From positions 1-33,905 of IMG/VR virus record IMGVR_UViG_3300009184_002272: DNA of 33,905 nt; one strand, written 5' to 3'. The notes beneath the pieces were generated by a model that was not told the origin of the DNA, made no database searches, and saw only the letters and a list, made by a program, of their open reading frames with translations. Within the stretch, counting starts at the first letter, position 1. The number at the start of each line of letters is the position of its first letter. This DNA is from a virus. Of the stretch, positions 17,531-24,375 are shown piece by piece. The position numbers and the translations under genes were made by a program.

Positions 17531-17776
17531 AGTTGTTGACGTAGACTGAAAAACGGGCAAGACGGGAGTGCGATTCTCCCCGCCTCCACCATTTCTCTTT
17601 TTTATGGGGGCGACCAGTATCGATTGACGTATAATAGGAAAGCCGAGACTGATTGACTGGCAAAGTGCCAAAAAACGTAAATGCAAACGATAACAATGCA
17701 TATGAGGATCTCGCCCTAGCGGCATGATCCATCGGGGTATGAGTTCCACCTGGCAACAGAACGGGCTCACTTTTTT
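17531..17776 (+). ncRNA. ssrA: Circularly permuted (two-piece) tmRNA
   Basis: The acceptor piece comes first: T-arm 17564-17580 (5-bp stem GGGAG/CTCCC, loop TGCGATT), 3' acceptor strand CGCCTCC 17581-17587, A then CCA at 17589-17591. After a 14-base T-rich spacer the 5' strand GGGGGCG (17606-17612) begins; it pairs with CGCCTCC over 7 bp and includes G3-U70, the alanyl-tRNA synthetase identity pair. The coding piece holds a resume codon GCA at 17683 and a tag frame ANDNNAYEDLALAA ending in TGA at 17725. A GGCA/TGCC hairpin (17659-17669) may belong to PK1. The 5' end of the acceptor piece is approximate. Function: rescue of stalled ribosomes and degradation tagging. Gene order as in alphaproteobacterial permuted ssrA. 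Confidence 0.9.
17739..17776 (+). terminator. Probable intrinsic terminator of the tmRNA
   Basis: TGAGTTC (17740-17746) can pair with GAAC and CTCA (17759-17769, with a GGG bulge), followed by six T at 17771-17776. The hairpin may double as the last helix of the coding piece. Confidence 0.5.
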
Positions 17777-17777
17777 C

Positions 17778-17806
17778 TTGACATTATTACCCAAACCTGC
17801 TATAAC
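17778..17806 (+). promoter_or_regulatory. Sigma70-type promoter
   Basis: TTGACA (17778-17783), 17-base spacer, TATAAC (17801-17806). It starts right after the tmRNA terminator and drives the small gene at 17831, which has AAGGAG in the leader. Confidence 0.85.
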
Positions 17807-17830
17807 AGATATGTAGCAAGGAGATAAGCA

Positions 17831-17968
17831 ATGACCTTTGAAGAATGGTTTGAACAGGAGTTTGTCCCTTCGTTTGCGTACAGCAACGATGATCCATATC
17901 TGTACGAATCTGCTGCCCGCCGCGCATGGGAAGCCTCTCGTGACAACCTCCGTACTTGGGACCTGTAA
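17831..17968 (+). CDS. 45-residue protein of unknown function
   Basis: A short frame opening MTFEEWFEQEF and closing RDNLRTWDL, with no recognised domain. Support for translation is good: a consensus sigma70 promoter 24 bases upstream, AAGGAG 8 bases before the ATG, and a stop that shares one base with the next start (TAATG), implying coupling. Composition is acidic and aromatic at the start and Arg/Ala-helical later. Small early-expressed phage proteins of this kind often bind host targets; that is only a possibility here. Confidence 0.7.
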   Translation: MTFEEWFEQEFVPSFAYSNDDPYLYESAARRAWEASRDNLRTWDL

Positions 17969-18318
17969 TGACTGTTAACGCCTATCTCTTTATGTGGAAC
18001 TGCCATGGCATCGAATCTATCGTGCCGATCACGCAGTATGAAGATCAAGATAAGTTGGACATGTGGAAGATTCTGAAAGGAGAGCCTACCGGTAAGAATC
18101 CACTGGATGACATCCTCGGTGCAATGACCATGCGGGCCCGTTTCAATCCAGAGCGTAGCTATGAAGTCTACGCTATGGATTGTGAAGAAGGCATCACGCA
18201 AGAAGACTTGTTTGATCTTTGGGACAATAGCCCGCAGTATGCCGCTGACCTTACCCGTGAAAAGGGTGTCTGTATGTTCAGTAACCGAAACAAACATCGC
18301 CCAATCCAAATTAGGTAA
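17968..18318 (+). CDS. Hypothetical protein (116 residues), possible early gene
   Basis: Start chosen at 17968 because it overlaps the previous stop (TAATG); an in-frame ATG at 17956 would lie inside the previous gene without benefit. The product is soluble-looking, with no signal peptide, membrane segment or known motif; it has WNCHG, a DDILGAM segment and a C-terminal basic tail. It shares the promoter of the 45-residue gene, so the two form a short early-type operon. I cannot assign a function. Confidence 0.65.
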   Translation: MTVNAYLFMWNCHGIESIVPITQYEDQDKLDMWKILKGEPTGKNPLDDILGAMTMRARFNPERSYEVYAMDCEEGITQEDLFDLWDNSPQYAADLTREKGVCMFSNRNKHRPIQIR

Positions 18319-18326
18319 GTTTTCGG

Positions 18327-18355
18327 TTGACTTCGGTTGCCCGTTCTACTATAAG
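18327..18355 (+). promoter_or_regulatory. Sigma70-type promoter with ATG at +1
   Basis: TTGACT (18327-18332), 17-base spacer, TATAAG (18350-18355), then 6 bases (aagatt) and the ATG at 18362. The start codon coincides with the predicted transcription start and there is no ribosome site. Confidence 0.75.
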
Positions 18356-18361
18356 AAGATT

Positions 18362-19909
18362 ATGAAAAAGGCAATTTGTTTCGCAGCACTGGCTGCTAGT
18401 TCACTTAGTGGTTGCGGGGGAGGCTCTTCGTCTTCTAACAGTAATGTCGTACAGATACCAACTACTAATCTTTCACCAACTCCAACCCCAATCACTACTA
18501 CAGTTGATCAGCCGTTGCTGCAAGCTACCCCGGTTTCGCTTCCTGATTTGAGACCTTATTTCAATCAACTGTGCGGTGATGACACGAACATCCGAAATTT
18601 CTTGTTTCTAGACCTGAACAAGGATGGAAAGAAGGATATTGTGGTAACGATGAACTGCTTGCAGCCAACATTCGGCGTTGTGGTAACTGATCCAGTCAAA
18701 GCAGGTTTTGTTGCATTCCTTCAAAACTCTGACGGAACTTTTCGTCTCGGCACACAATCAGTCTTTGGACAGGATATGGTCAGAACCTCTGGATTATTCG
18801 GAGGTGTCGCTCAAGCGGACTTTAACAAAGACGGATATGATGATTTTGTGCTTACTCTTAACAGAGAAGATGGCCGCGCTTATGCTGATCAAAAAGCATC
18901 AAACCTGAATGACCAAAATCTCTTTGTCACAAGTGATGGGTATGGTGGGTACAAAATTGCTGCACAAGGACAAGCCGCATGGAACTACGCTTTGTCAACA
19001 ATGGACAATGCATCGGGTGGAAAAGATGTTATAAGTCAGCCTATCGGCTATGGCGGAGTGAACGAGCAGTGGACTTATGACAATGGTTGGAAACAACTCG
19101 CACCGCTCAATTGGGCTGTTCCTGGAACTGTCTTCTTAGCTAGGACAGCACCTAATCAAGGTTCAACATCCGCGCTAAATCCCTACTGGAAGGGAAGCGA
19201 GTTTGGCATGTCACTCTATACTCGCAATCAAGATTGGGCCTTAACAGATAAACTATTGTTTGGAAGCTGGCGCTACATCTCTTGGATCACATGGGCAAAG
19301 GAACGGAGCATAGTAGCATTAGTTACTATGAATAACATGGATTACGTCAATGTAACTCTTGAAGTTTCATGTAGCATGAAGCTCAACAAAGCTGATCAAG
19401 ATCAGATCGCTATTTTTGCCTTTCAAGGGATGCCGATCAACGGCAGGTATGTGGAAGGTACTGTGATAGATGAGACCGATCCTAAAACTGTTTTGCCGCC
19501 TCAAACGACTCTTGTAGCGTTTCAAAATTTAAACGGTAAATTGAAACAGATTGACTTGAGAATCAACAACGAAGAAAAAAATATCAGCCCATTCCGAATG
19601 TACTGTGAAGATGTAAACGGAGATGGAAACTCTGATATTGTTGTAAGTGATTTTAGGAAAGAAAAATCTCCTAATGTATATATTAATTCTGGCTCAGGAT
19701 CATTCTCAAGATTAAATCCTAGCAATTTGCCGATTCTTAATAACCCTGATTATAGAGACGAATCATTTATCTACAAAGATATAGACGGCGATGGATTTTC
19801 TGACTTCATGTCTTATACAACTAATAGTTTAACTCACTCAGCATTTGGCAAACCTGTTATCTTGAAGCTGTATAGGGGCGGTAGACATGCTCGTATTGGA
19901 GAATACTAA
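18362..19909 (+). CDS. Outer-membrane-type lipoprotein with FG-GAP-like Ca-binding repeats
   Basis: A 515-residue protein with a lipoprotein signal (MKK, hydrophobic stretch, lipobox LSGC with C18) and a Gly/Ser then Thr/Pro-rich linker to about residue 55. Four FG-GAP/VCBS-type loops of the form D-x-[DN]-x-D-G-x-x-D follow, near residues 84-93, 153-162, 417-426 and 473-482. In other proteins these build beta-propellers that bind calcium and ligands. I start at 18362, since the lipobox fits only from this ATG; upstream in-frame ATGs fall inside the previous gene. Likely placed on the host outer membrane or periplasmic face. Superinfection exclusion or surface masking is a guess; it could also be a recently acquired bacterial gene. 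Confidence 0.7.
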   Translation: MKKAICFAALAASSLSGCGGGSSSSNSNVVQIPTTNLSPTPTPITTTVDQPLLQATPVSLPDLRPYFNQLCGDDTNIRNFLFLDLNKDGKKDIVVTMNCLQPTFGVVVTDPVKAGFVAFLQNSDGTFRLGTQSVFGQDMVRTSGLFGGVAQADFNKDGYDDFVLTLNREDGRAYADQKASNLNDQNLFVTSDGYGGYKIAAQGQAAWNYALSTMDNASGGKDVISQPIGYGGVNEQWTYDNGWKQLAPLNWAVPGTVFLARTAPNQGSTSALNPYWKGSEFGMSLYTRNQDWALTDKLLFGSWRYISWITWAKERSIVALVTMNNMDYVNVTLEVSCSMKLNKADQDQIAIFAFQGMPINGRYVEGTVIDETDPKTVLPPQTTLVAFQNLNGKLKQIDLRINNEEKNISPFRMYCEDVNGDGNSDIVVSDFRKEKSPNVYINSGSGSFSRLNPSNLPILNNPDYRDESFIYKDIDGDGFSDFMSYTTNSLTHSAFGKPVILKLYRGGRHARIGEY

Positions 19910-19922
19910 CGTTAACCTCTAT

Positions 19923-19930
19923 GATAAATA
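19923..19930 (+). promoter_or_regulatory. Late promoter GATAAATA
   Basis: GATAAATA with predicted +1 near 19936 and a 20-base leader holding GGAG (19943-19946) before the GTG at 19956. Confidence 0.6.
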
Positions 19931-19955
19931 CTTTTCGTCATAGGAGTACATTTTC

Positions 19956-20111
19956 GTGAAAGAATCAAAATTAATAGCTGAGTTATATAGCGCCTGCGTA
20001 AACCACGACCGAGAGCGTGAAGCAGAACTCTACAAATTACAATTTGCTAAGATTCTTAAACGTAAGAAAAAGGGTAAGCCGTTTGATTCCAAATGGGCTA
20101 TCATTCGCTAA
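19956..20111 (+). CDS. 51-residue basic protein, GTG start
   Basis: The frame begins GTG-AAA-GAA, with GGAG 9 bases upstream and a GATAAATA box in front. The product is an acidic-then-basic helix (KESKLIAELYSACVNH, then LKRKKKGKPF) ending KWAIIR. No family is recognised. A basic middle could bind nucleic acid. The promoter and ribosome site support expression better than the sequence itself. Confidence 0.6.
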   Translation: MKESKLIAELYSACVNHDREREAELYKLQFAKILKRKKKGKPFDSKWAIIR

Positions 20112-20124
20112 CCTTATTTTTCAC

Positions 20125-20153
20125 TTGACAACGGGCAACGGTTCTGCTATAAC
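20125..20153 (+). promoter_or_regulatory. Sigma70-type promoter upstream of a late box
   Basis: TTGACA (20125-20130), 17-base spacer, TATAAC (20148-20153), predicted +1 near 20160. A GATAAATA box follows 18 bases later, so the next genes may be read early and late. Confidence 0.8.
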
Positions 20154-20170
20154 TAATGCAGTCAACAAGA

Positions 20171-20178
20171 GATAAATA
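20171..20178 (+). promoter_or_regulatory. Late promoter GATAAATA with ATG at +1
   Basis: GATAAATA followed by 5 bases (tcatt) and the ATG at 20184. AAGAGA just upstream of the box could serve as a weak ribosome site for the transcript from the sigma70 promoter only. Confidence 0.6.
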
Positions 20179-20183
20179 TCATT

Positions 20184-20378
20184 ATGAAAATCACCGAAGT
20201 TCTTTTGTCGAGCGATAAGGCTCTGTTTGAAGCAGTTGATGCCGAAAACGATACCGAAATCGCCAGTTCTGATATGGTTAATATCATCAAGGCTGCATCA
20301 AGCGGGTCTTGGAGCAAGCCGATGACCGGCGACGAATTCGATGACTATATTGATGCTCTTGTAGGTCAGTATGGCTAG
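20184..20378 (+). CDS. 64-residue acidic protein
   Basis: A small protein, net acidic, starting MKITEVLLSSDKALFEAV and ending with an Asp-rich helix (GDEFDDYIDALVGQYG). It contains two [IL]-x-E motifs (residues 3-5 and 14-16, the latter LFE|A) like T4 prohead-protease sites. It overlaps the next gene by 8 bases. Two readings are possible: a packaged small protein cut on head maturation, or an antitoxin-like partner of the RelE-like protein encoded next. Neither is proven. Confidence 0.6.
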   Translation: MKITEVLLSSDKALFEAVDAENDTEIASSDMVNIIKAASSGSWSKPMTGDEFDDYIDALVGQYG

Positions 20379-20781
20379 ACCAACAATTCCTCCTGGAATA
20401 CCAAACTCTGTAGTCTTTGAAGTAGGTCCCTATTGGGAGCAGTCGCTCATTTCGGCTGTGAAAGATTCTCCGCAAATTGTACAGAAAATCAAAGACTTCA
20501 GAGAATTAAAGAGCAAAAATCCAATGACCCCGTTTGGGTCAAACGATAAGCCCTTCATTGGTAATGGAATTTTCAAGCAATATCTTCCTAAAGCATTGAA
20601 GGCGCACCTCACCCCTGACATTAGTATCATCTATGAGTTATCAGGACGCAATCCTACAACAATTAAGTTGCATGGAGTGTTCACTCATGCAGACATGGGC
20701 ACAGGGCAACCAGCAAACGTGAAGATTCAAAAAAATCTAGCAAAACGTTTGGCTAACGAAGAAATAGAGTTAGATAAGTAA
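20371..20781 (+). CDS. Possible RelE/YafQ-fold protein
   Basis: A 136-residue protein. The middle carries HLTPDISIIYEL (~72-90), then a strand with KLHGVFTHADMG, reminiscent of the H-L-T-x-D-x-x-[IL]-x-Y ... L-x-x-x-G-[ST]-H pattern of YafQ/RelE mRNA interferases. The N-terminal ~45 residues and Lys-rich C-terminus are extra. It starts within the 64-residue gene (8-base overlap), an arrangement usual for antitoxin-toxin pairs. RelE proteins cut mRNA in the ribosomal A site; whether this one does is open, and key catalytic basic residues cannot be assigned. It might instead be an unrelated phage virion protein. Confidence 0.4.
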   Translation: MARPTIPPGIPNSVVFEVGPYWEQSLISAVKDSPQIVQKIKDFRELKSKNPMTPFGSNDKPFIGNGIFKQYLPKALKAHLTPDISIIYELSGRNPTTIKLHGVFTHADMGTGQPANVKIQKNLAKRLANEEIELDK

Positions 20782-20787
20782 TAACTG

Positions 20788-21285
20788 ATGACGCTTCCGA
20801 TAACAATGTACATCGATAGGTTGCCAAACCTCAAGTTTGACTTAGCAAAACTAATCGAAGAATACAAGTCTATTGAAGACTTACTAACCGATACTGAAAA
20901 TCGGCACTGGTATAATGTAAAATATTGCAACACGATAGTTCAGCGTAAGTTTCATCCAATTCTTAGAGATGTGGTTCACCCAATACTATCCGAATTACCA
21001 TATACTAATAGCGTCATACAAGAAATCTTTGCGCTAGAAAAATTCAATTCAGTTCAATATAGAGTTATATACCCCAACACTTGTTATAACTGGCACGTTG
21101 ATCAAGGCAAAACTTGTGTACACATTCCGTTAATCACGCACGTTGGTGCAAGGTTCATTTATGAAAACAGAAATTTTCATATGCCGGCAGATGGGTCACC
21201 TTATGTGGTTAATAACGGTATTTCTCACACTTTTGCTAATGCAGGACATGAAGACCGAGTGCATTTAACGTTTGAGAATCTTTAA
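20788..21285 (+). CDS. Aspartyl/asparaginyl beta-hydroxylase-like 2OG-Fe(II) oxygenase
   Basis: A 165-residue protein with a compact double-stranded beta-helix signature: H103-x-D105 (NWHVDQG), a strand pair HIPLITHVGARF, distal H147 (GISHTFANAG) and R157 (DRVHLTF) for 2OG. This matches the Asp/Asn beta-hydroxylase branch, whose members hydroxylate protein side chains or small molecules. GATAAGTA lies 7 bases before the ATG, so it may have its own late start with a 2-base leader. A second ATG at 20806 is possible. Its last 21 bases overlap the end of the convergent sulfotransferase gene. Confidence 0.75.
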   Translation: MTLPITMYIDRLPNLKFDLAKLIEEYKSIEDLLTDTENRHWYNVKYCNTIVQRKFHPILRDVVHPILSELPYTNSVIQEIFALEKFNSVQYRVIYPNTCYNWHVDQGKTCVHIPLITHVGARFIYENRNFHMPADGSPYVVNNGISHTFANAGHEDRVHLTFENL

Positions 21286-21897
21286 AGGGTCTCGTTCTAG
21301 TTTAGCTATAAACTCTGCTATCTCATCCCAGTTAGTGATCCACTGTTCGTGTGTTCCCGGGTTCTTTATGGCCATTTGTTTATAGGTAGTTGGTTTAGAA
21401 ACATCCAGTATATCATATACCGCAGACGGATCATTCTTTATATCTTCATAATCTATGATTGATGTTAAGTGCATTGACGTAGTAGCTATGCTATCGTAAA
21501 ATGCCTTAACATTCCTGTACTTCCAAAACAGGTCTTCTTTAAGAAGATGGAAAGACGGAATTCTTTCTCGCAACTCATCGATTCTAGTTTGATGTCGGGT
21601 AGGGTATAGATGAAATCTACCTATTTTAGGATAGATACACCAACTAAGAGCAGACTCTACCATATCCCTTGTACTTAACACTACTCTGACATCCTGTTCA
21701 ATTAGGGATAAGCTACTGATCGAATGCGAATGGCAAATGGTTAGTGCAGGAATCTCTGTTATTTCTTGTTGGGGCATGATATGATTTACCCGCAAGTCTA
21801 CTGCACGATAAGAACTGAACAAGCAATCTACTATAATCTTGCTTCCGGTTCTTCCAGGAGAAAGCACTAACCACTTGTCATTTTCGCTAAGAATCAT
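21265..21897 (-). CDS. Sulfotransferase-family protein
   Basis: A minus-strand protein of 210 residues with both PAPS-binding elements: the 5'-phosphosulfate loop LSPGRTGSK (12-20) and the 3'-phosphate motif LSTRDMVESALS (R77). A later IIDYEDI matches the family's usual position. Sulfotransferases move sulfate from PAPS to a hydroxyl or amine on sugars, lipids or proteins. It is short compared with the 250-300 of many members but has no internal break. The ATG is 5 bases after ACTAAATA on the minus strand. Together with the sugar-modifying island it suggests sulfated glycan or metabolite; the acceptor is unknown. Confidence 0.75.
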   Translation of the reverse strand: MILSENDKWLVLSPGRTGSKIIVDCLFSSYRAVDLRVNHIMPQQEITEIPALTICHSHSISSLSLIEQDVRVVLSTRDMVESALSWCIYPKIGRFHLYPTRHQTRIDELRERIPSFHLLKEDLFWKYRNVKAFYDSIATTSMHLTSIIDYEDIKNDPSAVYDILDVSKPTTYKQMAIKNPGTHEQWITNWDEIAEFIAKLERDPLKILKR

Positions 21898-21902
21898 TCA
21901 AA

Positions 21903-21910
21903 TATTTAGT
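21903..21910 (-). promoter_or_regulatory. Putative late box, minus strand
   Basis: Read on the minus strand: ACTAAATA, TTTGA, then ATG at 21897. It stands back to back with the plus-strand GATAAATA at 21931. Confidence 0.4.
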
Positions 21911-21930
21911 ACCACGGGCAGTAGTAGTTC

Positions 21931-21938
21931 GATAAATA
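21931..21938 (+). promoter_or_regulatory. Late promoter GATAAATA
   Basis: GATAAATA with only 4 bases (caat) before the ATG at 21943, so +1 would fall at or next to the start codon. No ribosome site is seen. Confidence 0.6.
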
Positions 21939-21942
21939 CAAT

Positions 21943-23997
21943 ATGGACATTAATGAACTAGAAGCCTTCAAGCTAGAAGACGCAGTTAAGTTTCACGACA
22001 AGCTTAACCCTAACCTTTGGATAGGTACACACCTTGATCCAAAGGTCAGAAAGCAGTTGATGCTGATAGCCGAAGATTTTATCACTACTTTAGGAATCAG
22101 TGACCTTGATGTTAAGGACATCACAGTCTCTGGATCTAACGCAGCATATTCATACACAGACCATAGTGACTTAGACTTACATATCTTGGTTGATATGGAA
22201 AAATTGCAGAACAACGAAATCTATCGTGAATTGTTCACTGCAAAGAAAACCCTATACAATGATCAGCACAGCATTACTATCCGCAATGTTCCTGTAGAAG
22301 TTTACGTACAAGACACAAACGAGCCGGTGCAATCATTAGGTGAATATAGCGTCCTTAACGACAAGTGGATAAAGATTCCTAAAAAACAACGTGCTAACTT
22401 CGATCAGGCTGCGACCAAAGCCAAATATGAAAATCTAGCTAAACTCGTTGAATTAGCTATAAAGACTGCTGATATAGACCGAGTTAAAAAGATGATCGAT
22501 ATGGTCAAGCGTTATCGCAAAGCAGGTCTTTCAACGGGAGGCGAGTTCTCTCCTGAAAATCTAGCGTACAAGGCAGTACGTAGTCAGGGTGGTATTGATG
22601 CGCTTTATGACTTGCGTGATAAGCTACATGGTGAGGAATTGAGTATTGAAGAAGCATCCTCTCGTGAAGATGCAATCATCAAGATCAACAAGCTGATGAA
22701 CATGTCAGGTAGAACTGAAAATGAAATGGCTACTAGTAGGGCAATCATTAGCAAGCTGATGAAGCAATTTAATATCGCCCCGGAAGAAGTAAGCGTGTCA
22801 CAGAGTACTTTGGCGACTAACTATCCGAAGCGTGAGCCAGTTGATCCGCTCAAGGCAAAGATGGCTGCGGCTGCATATCAAAAACAACAAGCAGCCTATC
22901 TATTAAAAAGTGAGTGGGAAAAGTTTAAGAGTAAGTTCAGCAAGTTTGCCGAAGGTGAAGAACTTAACGAAGCATATACTAGCAAGCAGCAGGTGATCGA
23001 TCATTTTGTTAGAGCAGCAAAGTATCGCGGCGAAGATGTTAATCTAGCAACACGAAAAGGTGCAGCAGCATGGGAACGTGGTTGGAGAGGTCCTAAGCCT
23101 AAAGCATCTAAGGAGATTAAGCCTTACGATGCTGAACGCTACAAGAATGTTCGCTTGCCATACATTGACGAAGCTGAAAATGATATTGCAAAAGCAAGTA
23201 CTGTTCAATTCAAAACTTTGCCAGGCCCCAGAAAACCTAGACATTCGTTTAGAGTTGTTTATGATGGGAAAGTTATTGCTTACGGCGAAGTAGAAAAAGA
23301 TTCAGTTCACGATGATGAACGTGGAGCCTCTGTACAAGAGATTGTTGTCCATCATAAGTATCGCCGTATGGGAATCGCTAGTAAAATTTATAGTGCTATT
23401 GAACGTAAGTTCGGCTATGAATTACATCCTTCCGACGATGTTAGACCTGATGGTCAAGAGTTCTGGAAAGCTAGAAGCAATATAGATGAAGCCCCAATCA
23501 AACTTTATACTGATCCAAACTATTTTGGTGCTGATGTAGATGATACCAACTTGAAAAATCTTCCTGTTGACGATATCCCTATCAATCAGCTAGTCGGGTA
23601 CGAGCCGGACTCAAAGATGAACAGAGAAGATGCAAAGGTTAATGTCAAAAAGATATTATCATCGCTCATGAAGGGTGAGGAAGTTCCTCCTATTCTAGTT
23701 CGCAAATGGAAGAACGGTTATCAAGTATTAGACGGGCATCATCGTTTCTATGCATACAAGCTATTAAAGAAAAAGACTATCCCTGCACAGATTGTCCCTG
23801 ACGAAGATATCGAAACTGTTAACGAAGCCTCAGGTTACATTCCAAGCAAGAAAGAAGCCAACGATCCTCGCTTCAAGACTGCCCTCACTGTAGATGTAAA
23901 GCCAGACGCAATCAAGAAGAACGCTAAGGCATTCGGCTTCAAGACATCACGAGCAGGTATTCCCCCGCAAGCTAGACCAGATGGAAAGATAAAATGA
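21943..23997 (+). CDS. Multidomain polyprotein-like protein: nucleotidyltransferase, DUF2786, GNAT, ParB-like
   Basis: A 684-residue protein. Residues ~30-225: pol-beta-type nucleotidyltransferase (GS at 64-65, SDLDLH with D76 and D78). ~241-290: DUF2786-like helices (KINKLM...NEMATSRAIISKLM). ~344-410: a small basic segment with AAAWERGWRGPKP. ~415-510: GNAT acetyltransferase (VQEIVVHHKYRRMGIASKIY, 464-483). ~540-620: ParB/Srx-like domain (PPILVRK, VLDGHHRFYAYKLL). The last ~55 residues are basic and disordered-looking. Junctions carry [ILV]-x-E|A: IEE|A (237/238), LNE|A (343/344), IDE|A (410/411), IDE|A (516/517), VNE|A (628/629). These fit the (I/L)-x-E site of T4 prohead protease, suggesting a packaged protein cut into single-domain effectors. 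Cleavage is inference. ATGA-coupled to the Fe-S carrier gene. Confidence 0.75.
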   Translation: MDINELEAFKLEDAVKFHDKLNPNLWIGTHLDPKVRKQLMLIAEDFITTLGISDLDVKDITVSGSNAAYSYTDHSDLDLHILVDMEKLQNNEIYRELFTAKKTLYNDQHSITIRNVPVEVYVQDTNEPVQSLGEYSVLNDKWIKIPKKQRANFDQAATKAKYENLAKLVELAIKTADIDRVKKMIDMVKRYRKAGLSTGGEFSPENLAYKAVRSQGGIDALYDLRDKLHGEELSIEEASSREDAIIKINKLMNMSGRTENEMATSRAIISKLMKQFNIAPEEVSVSQSTLATNYPKREPVDPLKAKMAAAAYQKQQAAYLLKSEWEKFKSKFSKFAEGEELNEAYTSKQQVIDHFVRAAKYRGEDVNLATRKGAAAWERGWRGPKPKASKEIKPYDAERYKNVRLPYIDEAENDIAKASTVQFKTLPGPRKPRHSFRVVYDGKVIAYGEVEKDSVHDDERGASVQEIVVHHKYRRMGIASKIYSAIERKFGYELHPSDDVRPDGQEFWKARSNIDEAPIKLYTDPNYFGADVDDTNLKNLPVDDIPINQLVGYEPDSKMNREDAKVNVKKILSSLMKGEEVPPILVRKWKNGYQVLDGHHRFYAYKLLKKKTIPAQIVPDEDIETVNEASGYIPSKKEANDPRFKTALTVDVKPDAIKKNAKAFGFKTSRAGIPPQARPDGKIK

Positions 23998-24335
23998 AAG
24001 ACGTAATCTACTTCACCGACATTGCTAAAGAACATTTTCAGCAGATTTGCAGCAAGACAGGTTCACTCGGTGTTCGACTATCTCTTGCAGGTGGCGGATG
24101 TGCTGGATTCAGTTATAAATGGGATTTGGTTAATTCCACTGATGAGGCATTTACAGATGACTACTGCAAAGTCTACGATGATTGGACTTTTTGGTTAGAC
24201 AAAACTTCTGAATTGTACCTGCTTGGAAGCACTGTAGATAAAAAAGTAGACCTTATAGGAAGCGTGATTGAAATTAAATCACCCTTAGCGGCTAGCAGTT
24301 GTGGTTGCGGGGAAAGCATCAGCTTTAAGGTATAA
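23994..24335 (+). CDS. A-type Fe-S cluster carrier (HesB/IscA/ErpA family)
   Basis: A 113-residue protein with the three family cysteines: C36 in GGGCAGFSY and C103-G-C105 in SSCGCGES at the C-terminus. Length and layout match IscA/ErpA. Such proteins hold and deliver Fe-S clusters; a phage copy could supply clusters to the radical SAM enzyme in this window or to host enzymes. It starts within the stop of the polyprotein-like gene (ATGA), so it is probably expressed late with it. Its last bases lie 5 bases before the next sigma70 promoter. Confidence 0.88.
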   Translation: MKDVIYFTDIAKEHFQQICSKTGSLGVRLSLAGGGCAGFSYKWDLVNSTDEAFTDDYCKVYDDWTFWLDKTSELYLLGSTVDKKVDLIGSVIEIKSPLAASSCGCGESISFKV

Positions 24336-24340
24336 ACAGG

Positions 24341-24369
24341 TTGACTTATGCCCAAAATTCTTGTAGATT
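24341..24369 (+). promoter_or_regulatory. Sigma70-type promoter with ATG at +1
   Basis: TTGACT (24341-24346), 17-base spacer, TAGATT (24364-24369), then 6 bases and the ATG at 24376. Confidence 0.65.
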
Positions 24370-24375
24370 ATGGGT

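Noticed and set aside
17533-17628. Repeated TTGACGTA at the acceptor piece and in the D-region of the tmRNA
   Set aside because: Only 8 bases and without a matching -10 at 17 bases, so neither a promoter nor an attachment repeat can be supported.
17513-17794. Minus-strand open frames of 75-93 codons across the tmRNA
   Set aside because: They lie entirely over the structured RNA gene and its terminator, have no ribosome site and no protein-like composition.
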